In this document: positions 57,925-64,000 of the stretch, one piece after another
Position numbering within the stretch: position 1 is the stretch's first letter
Layout: each line of letters opens with the position of its first letter
Assembly (NCBI GenBank): GCA_021808055.1
Contig: JAKBCH010000001.1
Span: 1 to 64,000, forward strand
Direction: 5' to 3'
Origin: Pseudomonadota bacterium
GTDB taxonomy: Bacteria; Pseudomonadota; Alphaproteobacteria; Acetobacterales; Acetobacteraceae
DNA length: 64,000 bases
The notes under the pieces: generated by a model
Seen by the model: the letters and a program-made list of their open reading frames with translations, nothing else
The model's database searches: none
What the model was told of the DNA's origin: nothing
Position numbers and translations under genes: made by a program

Positions 57925-59313
57925 TTAGTCTTGTATTATTTGATAGGACTGACCATCCCTTACCTTTGACAAAAGCAAAACTGCTTCTTCAGAATACTTA
58001 TCAAGTCGCGTTTTATTCCACATCTCTTTTCTATGATAAATATTATCTGAAGCCTTCATGTCCCACCCCGATTCTGCCTTCAGCTGTCCAATCAACCTAT
58101 TCGCTAAGTGCCACGAGGTTGCTCCCAATTTTTCGCCCAACTGAGTAGCGCTATATTTGTAATGAGCCGAAGTCGCAGAGTAATCTTTGATATGTGCGAT
58201 TCCAAAAAGCTTGGCAAATGCCGTGGAGTTCTCTACACTGCTGTTCAACATTTGAAAATCAGCTTCGACTGTTGCCTTCGGAATATCATGGCGAACTAAC
58301 TCATAAGAACGCGCTAGTAACGCCCGCAGAACTCGAGGATTCACATCATTCATAATTGGATTTGCTGCGAATGCGTTAAACACCCAGTCAAACTGTTTCG
58401 CTTCAATCAACTTGACACGTACAGATCGTCCCTCTTCGGTGGCAATCACCTTTTCGTGCGGAGGATTAGAATCATCTGTCAAAGACGGGTTCCATTCAAG
58501 AATATAGACATTTGGTATAACTCCACCTTTTTCCGGGAGAGCTTCATCAATATCTGAAAGGATTGCCCGAATATTTGGGTCCGTGGCGCTATAGCCAATA
58601 AATATCAAAGGGTGCTCATTGAAGAATGTCAGCAGTTTGGCGCTCAGAAATTTCTTCTTTTTTAGAAACGAATCATAGTCTGAAGCCGTAAAAACAAGCC
58701 CTGGAAACTCGCTAACACATCCATGTATTTTGAATATTTCCCCAATAGATATTGGCTGCCCTTTGAGAATATGTTGACCAATAACCGGTGTTAAATCTAG
58801 GAAGATTGCCTCAACCATTTGATCATAATTTGTTGTTATAATCGCATGGGGCTTAATGGCCTGCAACGCAGTTATTTCTTCAGCATATCCATTTGCTTTT
58901 ATCTCTTCCAAACCATTTGGCATAATTTCTTTAAGATGCTGTGCGATTTTGAATTTAAGATAAGAAGAAGCCTCAACATTTTCCTTATACAGCTCATCTG
59001 GAAATTCATTTTTTCCTGATGACCAAGCCCATTCCTGATATTTTTTTGAAAACTCCTCCCCGATAGCCATCGGAGAGCTGAAAAGCTGTTTATAAAAACC
59101 CAACCCTTTATCAATCAGCAAACAAGATTCTGCCAAAAAGCTAAGCAATTCCTCCCAATTCGGCGCACCTACATATCGCTTAGAAAGTCCTGAGCCAATA
59201 AATAAAATTGGTTGAGAGCCAAGCTGCTGGACAGTTTCGGCGATATCTTCGGCAATCTCCTCCATGTACCTTTGGTAGCGCAGTTTACCCTCGTCGCTGC
59301 TTATGCCCGGCAT
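57925..59313 (-). CDS. SIR2-like domain protein with C-terminal winged-helix-like region (defence candidate)
   Basis: Likely an NAD-consuming SIR2-type effector. The 462-residue protein has an NAD-binding motif LFIGSGLSKRY at about 37-47, TNYD at 161-164 with Asn162, KIHGCV with the catalytic His197, and FIGYSATDPNIRA at 238-250, the SIR2_2 pattern. Residues 385-440 (SATQLGEKLGATSWHLAN, RLIGQLKAESGW) resemble a winged helix from phage-encoded proteins, by eye. The gene is strikingly AT-rich (many A/T third positions, Lys/Ile/Asn-rich) next to GC-rich neighbours, which points to recent transfer. Single-gene SIR2 NADases that abort phage infection are known; target and trigger here are unknown. 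Confidence 0.85.
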   Translation of the reverse strand: MPGISSDEGKLRYQRYMEEIAEDIAETVQQLGSQPILFIGSGLSKRYVGAPNWEELLSFLAESCLLIDKGLGFYKQLFSSPMAIGEEFSKKYQEWAWSSGKNEFPDELYKENVEASSYLKFKIAQHLKEIMPNGLEEIKANGYAEEITALQAIKPHAIITTNYDQMVEAIFLDLTPVIGQHILKGQPISIGEIFKIHGCVSEFPGLVFTASDYDSFLKKKKFLSAKLLTFFNEHPLIFIGYSATDPNIRAILSDIDEALPEKGGVIPNVYILEWNPSLTDDSNPPHEKVIATEEGRSVRVKLIEAKQFDWVFNAFAANPIMNDVNPRVLRALLARSYELVRHDIPKATVEADFQMLNSSVENSTAFAKLFGIAHIKDYSATSAHYKYSATQLGEKLGATSWHLANRLIGQLKAESGWDMKASDNIYHRKEMWNKTRLDKYSEEAVLLLSKVRDGQSYQIIQD

Positions 59314-59477
59314 TTACCAAATCTCCTTTGAACCATCCCGAATCTAGATTTCAAGCACTATAAGCTTTTTGTAACGACCGCCTATCACCAAGCCCCCATC
59401 GAATAGCGTCCACCACCTTGCCCTTCCCCCCAATCCCGGCCTAACCTCCCCCTTATCAGAGGAAAATCGCCGACCAC

Positions 59478-59512
59478 GGGGACTAAAATACACCGGGCGG
59501 GGGACCAAAATA
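59478..59512. repeat. direct repeat before the AraC-type gene
   Basis: GGGGACTAAAATA at 59478-59490 and GGGGACCAAAATA at 59500-59512 differ by one base and start 22 bases apart, about two helical turns. The second copy includes the likely ribosome site of the AraC gene. Possible autoregulatory half-sites, as AraC proteins often bind direct repeats. Confidence 0.45.
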
Positions 59513-60537
59513 TGGGTTTTATAGCGGGGCGGGATGCCCAGGTGGCGTTATGCGCCACGGCGGGGCTGCTGCCTTTATTGAAGGGGCTGGGCACGGATGC
59601 GGACCGGATTTTCGGCCCCGCAGGCATTGATGCGGCCCATTTGAACGCCAGCAGCGAGGGCGGGCTTGCTCTTTCTGCTTATGTAGACGTGATGGAGCGC
59701 GCGGCAGAACTCTCTGGCCGATCGGATTTCGGGCTGCTTTATGGGCGCAGCTTTCCGGCTTCCTGCCATGGGCTGGTGGGGGATCTGGCGTTGGCCGCCC
59801 CCAGCATCGGCATGGCATTGCGGCAATTTACCGATTTGTTCCCCCTGCACCAGGAAGCCAGCGAGGCCCGGCTGGCGGAGGAATCTGGCCTGCTGCGGCT
59901 GGAATACCGGATTCTGGACTGGCGGATTTTTGAGCGAAGGCAGGACGCAGAGCTGACCATCGCGATGTTCCAGAATCTGTTGCGGGAAGCCTATGGCCCC
60001 GGTTTCCGCCCCGTGGAGGTGCATTTTGAGCACCCGGTGCCGGATGATTGCACCACGCATGAAGCGGTGTTTGCCGCCCCGGTGTTCTTCGGCCAGCGCA
60101 CCAACGCGATTGTTTTTGAACCGCAAGACCTCTCCCGCCGGATGCCGGGGGCGGATGCGGCGCGGTTTGCCAGGCTGGCGGCGGAGGCTTACCGGCGGCG
60201 GCTGCCGCATGGGAGGGTGCCGCTGGAAGCCAGGGTGCGGGCGGAAATACGCTCCCGCCTGCCGGATGGCTCGCCGCCTATATTAGAGGTGGCGGAGGCG
60301 CTGGGCCTGGCGCGCTGGACGCTGCAGCGCCGCCTGAACGATATGGGGCTGAGCTATGCCGAGGCGGTGCAGGATGTGCGCAAAACCCTGGCGGAGAGCT
60401 ATCTGCGGCAGCCGCATTTGAGCATTTCCGGCATCGCGCAGCTTTTGGGCTATGCGGAGTTAAGCCCGTTTTCCCGCGCGTGCCACCGCTGGTTTGGCGC
60501 CTCGCCTGAGCGAATGCGGCAAAAGCACTTGACTTGA
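59512..60537 (+). CDS. AraC family transcriptional regulator (arabinose-binding-like N-terminal domain)
   Basis: A regulator of unknown ligand. The 341-residue protein has an N-terminal domain of the Arabinose_bd (OruR/AraC_2) type (SGRSDFGLLYGRSFPASCHGLVGDLALAAPSIGMAL) and a C-terminal double helix-turn-helix with ILEVAEALGLARWTLQRRLNDMGLSYAEAVQDVRK and ISGIAQLLGYAELSPFSRACHRWFGASPERMRQ. GGGGGA lies seven bases before the ATG. The nearest metabolic gene is the aldehyde dehydrogenase, now separated by the SIR2 gene. Confidence 0.9.
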   Translation: MGFIAGRDAQVALCATAGLLPLLKGLGTDADRIFGPAGIDAAHLNASSEGGLALSAYVDVMERAAELSGRSDFGLLYGRSFPASCHGLVGDLALAAPSIGMALRQFTDLFPLHQEASEARLAEESGLLRLEYRILDWRIFERRQDAELTIAMFQNLLREAYGPGFRPVEVHFEHPVPDDCTTHEAVFAAPVFFGQRTNAIVFEPQDLSRRMPGADAARFARLAAEAYRRRLPHGRVPLEARVRAEIRSRLPDGSPPILEVAEALGLARWTLQRRLNDMGLSYAEAVQDVRKTLAESYLRQPHLSISGIAQLLGYAELSPFSRACHRWFGASPERMRQKHLT

Positions 60538-60574
60538 GGGGCTGAGGGGCGCATCCGCTGCCCTTAAGTTAAGC

Positions 60575-60610
60575 CGCCGTGCTGCGAGGGTTCGCACCAC
60601 GGCGCGTTTT
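60575..60610 (+). terminator. terminator between araC-type gene and ffh
   Basis: CGCCGTG pairs with CACGGCG and TGCGA with TCGCA inside, loop GGGT, followed by CGTTTT. It ends 33 bases before ffh, so it either ends the AraC transcript or lies in the ffh leader. Confidence 0.6.
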
Positions 60611-60642
60611 GCGTTGTTTAGTGCCTTGTGGGGTGTTTAGCC

Positions 60643-62016
60643 ATGTTCGACAATCTGTCGGGCAAATTCGGGGAGATTTTCGACAAGCTTCGCCGCCGCG
60701 GGGCGCTGTCTGAATCTGACGTGAACGACGCGCTGCGGGAGATCCGCCTGGCGTTGCTGGATGCCGACGTGGCGCTGCCGGTGGTGAAGGATTTCATCGC
60801 CAATGTGCGGGAGAAGGCGGTGGGCGCGGAAGTGCTGCGCTCCGTTTCCCCCGGCCAGATGGTGGTGAAGATTGTTAACGACGCGCTGATTGAGGCGCTG
60901 GGCGGCGTTGCGGTGCCGCTGAACATGCTGGCCCCTGCCCCGCTGCCGATTTTGATGGTGGGTTTGCAGGGCTCGGGCAAGACCACGACCTCCGGGAAGA
61001 TCGCGCTTCGCTTACGCACCCGTGAGCGCAAGAAAGTGCTGCTGGCGAGTTTGGATACGCAGCGCCCCGCCGCACAGTTGCAGCTTGAGCAACTGGCAAG
61101 CCGTGCGGAGGTGGGCAGCCTGCCGATTATCGCCGGGCAGACGCCGTTGCAGATTGCCCACCGGGCGATGGATACGGCACGGCGCGAATCCTACGACGTG
61201 GTGATTCTGGACACCGCCGGGCGCTTGTCCATCGACCTGGCGTTGATGGAAGAGGTGAAGGCGATCCGTGCCGCGGTTTCCCCGGTGGAAACGCTGCTGG
61301 TGGTGGACGCGATGACCGGCCAGGACGCAGTGACCACGGCCACCGCGTTTAACGAGGCGGTGAACATTACCGGCATCGTGATGACGCGGCTGGATGGCGA
61401 TGCACGGGGTGGTGCGGCTTTGTCCATGCGCGCTGTCACCGGCGCGCCGATCAAGCTGATCGGCCAGGGCGAGAAGCTGGATGCGCTGGATGAATTCAAC
61501 CCGGAGCGGATCGCCGGGCGCATTCTGGGCATGGGCGATATCGTCGGGCTGGTGGAGAAAGCCGCCGAGACAATCGACAAGGTCGAGGCCGAGAAGCTCG
61601 CCAAGAAGATGGCGAAGGGCAAGTTCGACCTGGATGATTATGCTGCCCAGTTGAAGCAGATTTCCAAGATGGGCTCGCTTTCCGGCATTCTCGGGATGCT
61701 GCCGGGCATCGGCAAGATGAAGCAGCAGATTGAGAACGCGAATTTGGACCAGAGCGTGTTCAAGCGCCACATCGCCATTATCAGCTCGATGACGGCGGCG
61801 GAGCGGCGCGCACCCGATATTATGAAGGCCAGCCGCAAAAAGCGCGTGGCGGCGGGTTCCGGCACTTCCGTACAGGATGTGAACAAGCTGCTGAAGCAGT
61901 TCGACGATATGTCGACCATGATGAAGCGGATGAACAAGATGGGCGGGGCGGAGGCGATGATGCGCCAGATGCAAGCCGCCATGGGCGGCCCAAAAGGCGG
62001 CCGCAAACCTTTTTGA
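60643..62016 (+). CDS. ffh: signal recognition particle protein Ffh
   Basis: GTPase of the signal recognition particle that targets membrane proteins to FtsY. The 457-residue protein has an N domain, G domain with GLQGSGKTTTSGKIALRL (G1), DTQRPAAQLQL, ILDTAGRLSIDLALM (G3), TRLDGDARGGAALS (G4/closing loop), and a Met-rich M domain at the end (MMKRMNKMGGAEAMMRQM). ATG 60643 is the usual MFDNLS start; five upstream codons are not used. First of ffh-rpsP-rimM-trmD-rplS. Confidence 0.97.
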   Translation: MFDNLSGKFGEIFDKLRRRGALSESDVNDALREIRLALLDADVALPVVKDFIANVREKAVGAEVLRSVSPGQMVVKIVNDALIEALGGVAVPLNMLAPAPLPILMVGLQGSGKTTTSGKIALRLRTRERKKVLLASLDTQRPAAQLQLEQLASRAEVGSLPIIAGQTPLQIAHRAMDTARRESYDVVILDTAGRLSIDLALMEEVKAIRAAVSPVETLLVVDAMTGQDAVTTATAFNEAVNITGIVMTRLDGDARGGAALSMRAVTGAPIKLIGQGEKLDALDEFNPERIAGRILGMGDIVGLVEKAAETIDKVEAEKLAKKMAKGKFDLDDYAAQLKQISKMGSLSGILGMLPGIGKMKQQIENANLDQSVFKRHIAIISSMTAAERRAPDIMKASRKKRVAAGSGTSVQDVNKLLKQFDDMSTMMKRMNKMGGAEAMMRQMQAAMGGPKGGRKPF

Positions 62017-62042
62017 TTTTTTGATTTAACGAAGGAGTTACT

Positions 62043-62390
62043 ATGTCTGTTAAAATTCGTCTTTCCCGCGCAGGTGCCAAGAAGCGCCCGTTTTATCATA
62101 TCGTGATCGCCGACGTGAACGCGCCGCGCGATGGCAAGTTTATTGAGCGCGTGGGCACCTATAACCCGATGCTGCCCTCTGACCATGCCGACCGCGTGAC
62201 GCTGAAGACCGAGCGCCTGCAATACTGGATTGGCAATGGCGCGCAGGCGACCGACCGCGTGGCCCGCTTTCTGGCGAAGGCCGAGCTGATCAAGGCGCCG
62301 GTTTATGCCGAGCAGCCGAAGCAGGCGCTGCCGAAGAAGAAGGCCCAGGAGCGCGCCGCCGCCAAGGCCAAAGCCGAAGCCGCCGCTTAA
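62043..62390 (+). CDS. rpsP: 30S ribosomal protein S16
   Basis: Small-subunit protein that binds 16S rRNA. The 115-residue protein begins [24 protein letters not shown] and has [10 protein letters not shown] and the Ala/Lys-rich tail (about 85-115) common in alphaproteobacterial S16. GAAGGAG lies eight bases before the ATG. Confidence 0.98.
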   Translation: MSVKIRLSRAGAKKRPFYHIVIADVNAPRDGKFIERVGTYNPMLPSDHADRVTLKTERLQYWIGNGAQATDRVARFLAKAELIKAPVYAEQPKQALPKKKAQERAAAKAKAEAAA

Positions 62391-62403
62391 TCCATAGGGC
62401 GTT

Positions 62404-62925
62404 GTGGAAGACCGGTTGATCCTGATGGGCGTGATTGGCAAGCCGCATGGCGTGCGCGGGCAACTGCGCGTGCATTGCTACGGGGAGGAGCCTGAGCTTC
62501 TTGCCGCGCATTTGCTGGTGGATGCCAAGGGGCGACAGTTTGCGCTCGAATGGGCGCATGACAACATCGCCTGGATCAGCACGGTTATGAACGGCAAGCC
62601 GCACCGCATCACCGACCGCGACGAAGCCGCGCGCCTCACCAATGCCGAGCTGTTCCTGCCTCGCTCCGTTTTGCCGGAGGCCGAGGCGGAAGAGTTCTAC
62701 CTGGCTGATCTGATTGGGCTCGCAGCCCATGATGAAAGCGGCAAAATGATCGGCAAGGTGGCGAATGTGCTGGATTATGGCGGCGGGGCCAGTTTGGAGC
62801 TAGCACCAGGCGGGCGGTTAATTCCGTTTACCAAGGCATGCGTGCCGCAGGTGCGGATTGCCGACGGCTATGTGGTGGTAAACCCGCCCGCCGAGGTGGA
62901 AGCCAAGGAAGAGCCAAGCGAATGA
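62404..62925 (+). CDS. rimM: ribosome maturation factor RimM
   Basis: Binds S19 and helps mature the 30S head. The 173-residue protein has [24 protein letters not shown] and a C-terminal PRC-barrel with [33 protein letters not shown] and [15 protein letters not shown] start at 62404 ([12 protein letters not shown]); the next ATG is eight codons later and would cut the first strand. Confidence 0.94.
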   Translation: MEDRLILMGVIGKPHGVRGQLRVHCYGEEPELLAAHLLVDAKGRQFALEWAHDNIAWISTVMNGKPHRITDRDEAARLTNAELFLPRSVLPEAEAEEFYLADLIGLAAHDESGKMIGKVANVLDYGGGASLELAPGGRLIPFTKACVPQVRIADGYVVVNPPAEVEAKEEPSE

Positions 62926-63623
62926 GCTGGCGGGCTGACATCCTGACGCTTTTCCCCGCCATGTTTCCGGGGCCTTTGGGCGAAAGCCTGGCGGGCCGGG
63001 CGCTGGAGGCTGGCACCTGGAGCCTGAAGGTCACGGATATACGTGATTTTGGGCTGGGGCGGCACCGCGCGGTGGACGACACGCCCTTTGGCGGCGGTGC
63101 CGGCATGGTGCTGCGACCGGATGTGGTGGATGCCGCCATCGGCTCCGTGCAGGATGAGCGCCCGTTGATCTTCGTAACGCCGCGCGGCAAGCCGCTGAGC
63201 CAGGCCCGTGTGCGGGCACTGGCGGCAGGGCCGGGAGCGATCCTGGTCTGTGGCCGGTTCGAAGGGTTCGACCAGCGTGTGATCGAAGCCAGAGGCTGCG
63301 AGGAGATCAGCATCGGAGATTACGTGCTCTCCGGTGGGGAGCTGCCCGCTCTGGTGCTGCTGGATGCGGTGATCCGCCTGCTGCCTGGCGTGATGGGCCA
63401 TGCGGAGAGCGGGGTGGAGGAAAGTTTCTCTGACGCCCTGCTGGAATATCCGCATTACACCCGCCCTGCCCTGTGGGATGGCCGCGCCGTGCCGGAGGTG
63501 CTGACCCAGGGCAACCACGCCGCCATCGCAGAGTGGCGCAAGCGCCAAGCCATTGCCGCCACGCAAAGCCGAAGACCTGACCTTTACGCCCAATATATTG
63601 CAACCGGCGCAAGCGCGCCTTAA
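62922..63623 (+). CDS. trmD: tRNA (guanine-N1-)-methyltransferase TrmD
   Basis: Methylates G37 of tRNAs with SAM. The 233-residue protein has the knot signatures [21 protein letters not shown] and [14 protein letters not shown], followed by [23 protein letters not shown]. The ATG overlaps the rimM stop (ATGA). Confidence 0.97.
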   Translation: MSWRADILTLFPAMFPGPLGESLAGRALEAGTWSLKVTDIRDFGLGRHRAVDDTPFGGGAGMVLRPDVVDAAIGSVQDERPLIFVTPRGKPLSQARVRALAAGPGAILVCGRFEGFDQRVIEARGCEEISIGDYVLSGGELPALVLLDAVIRLLPGVMGHAESGVEESFSDALLEYPHYTRPALWDGRAVPEVLTQGNHAAIAEWRKRQAIAATQSRRPDLYAQYIATGASAP

Positions 63624-63651
63624 ACACCCATTTCCAGAAGGACATTAACCC

Positions 63652-64000
63652 ATGAACATCATCCAGCAGATTGATGCCGAGCAGATTGCGAAGCTGACCG
63701 AGAGCAAGAAAATCCCGACCTTCGCCCCCGGCGATACGCTGCGCGTGAACGTGACCGTGAAGGAAGGCGAGCGCTCCCGTATTCAGGCTTTTGAAGGCCT
63801 GTGCATCGCGCGCTCCAACCGTGGCATCAACTCCTCCTTCACCGTGCGGAAAATTTCCTATGGTGAGGGTGTGGAGCGCGTGTTCCCGCTTTACGCGCCG
63901 ATCATCGCCGAGATTAACGTGATCCGCCGTGGCGATGTGCGCCGCGCCAAGCTGTATTACCTGCGCGGCCGCCGCGGCAAATCTGCCCGCATTGCGGAGA
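63652..64000 (+). CDS. rplS: 50S ribosomal protein L19, N-terminal part (cut by window end)
   Basis: Large-subunit protein at the 30S-50S interface. 116 codons visible, starting [15 protein letters not shown] and including [60 protein letters not shown] and a basic end [15 protein letters not shown]. The frame is open to the window end. AGAAGGA lies about ten bases before the ATG. Confidence 0.97.
   Translation, partial: MNIIQQIDAEQIAKLTESKKIPTFAPGDTLRVNVTVKEGERSRIQAFEGLCIARSNRGINSSFTVRKISYGEGVERVFPLYAPIIAEINVIRRGDVRRAKLYYLRGRRGKSARIAE

Noticed and set aside
60575..60610. Hairpin before ffh considered as a small SRP RNA gene
   Set aside because: It lacks the conserved SRP RNA tetraloop/symmetric-loop motif and is too short; a terminator explains it better.

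Overview
The window is a stretch of an alphaproteobacterial chromosome, most likely from the Rhodospirillales/Acetobacteraceae (an Acidocella- or Acidiphilium-like acidophile is possible, but the genus is inference). The evidence is GC-rich coding with many GTG starts and ATGA/GTGA/TGATG overlaps, a 14-gene nuo operon followed by birA-coaX-rnj-(acyltransferase)-proS, the order tig-clpP-clpX-lon-hup, a split F0 operon (atpI-B-E-F'-F) without F1 genes, a CcrM methyltransferase, and CobS/CobT beside a BolA and a J-domain protein.

Layout. 1-18962, minus strand: NADH:ubiquinone oxidoreductase nuoA to nuoN, then birA, coaX, RNase J, an acyltransferase and the start of proS. 19154-26198, minus: tRNA-Asp, tRNA-Val, HU, Lon, ClpX, ClpP, trigger factor and tRNA-Leu, a proteostasis block with clear terminators. 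26298-33278: an AsmA-like protein, an ATP12 chaperone, a GabT-type aminotransferase, a creatininase-family hydrolase and a GDP-mannose pyrophosphorylase. 33275-37201: BolA, J-domain protein, CobS, CobT. 37431-38843: an isolated protein with an HEPN-like motif. 38973-45863: CsaA, TonB, a cation diffusion facilitator, an outer-membrane barrel candidate, Zur and a ZnuACBB zinc importer with a near-perfect Zur-type operator. 46126-48416: a polar amino acid ABC transporter lacking its ATPase. 48611-52363: the F0 operon and ccrM. 52429-57845: a polyamine-type ABC importer divergent from an aldehyde dehydrogenase. 57925-59313: a conspicuously AT-rich SIR2-domain gene. 59512-64000: an AraC regulator, then ffh-rpsP-rimM-trmD-rplS, the last cut by the window end.

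Most of the window is core metabolism. The two genes that stand out as accessory are the single-gene insertions at 37431-38843 (HEPN-like RxxxxH motif, ApeA-like abortive-infection candidate) and 57925-59313 (SIR2 NADase-like domain with a C-terminal region resembling a winged helix). Both lack mobility genes and both look like candidate anti-phage genes. Regulatory DNA of note: the Zur palindrome before znuA, paired GANTC sites just before ccrM, and a 9-bp inverted pair between potA and the aldehyde dehydrogenase.
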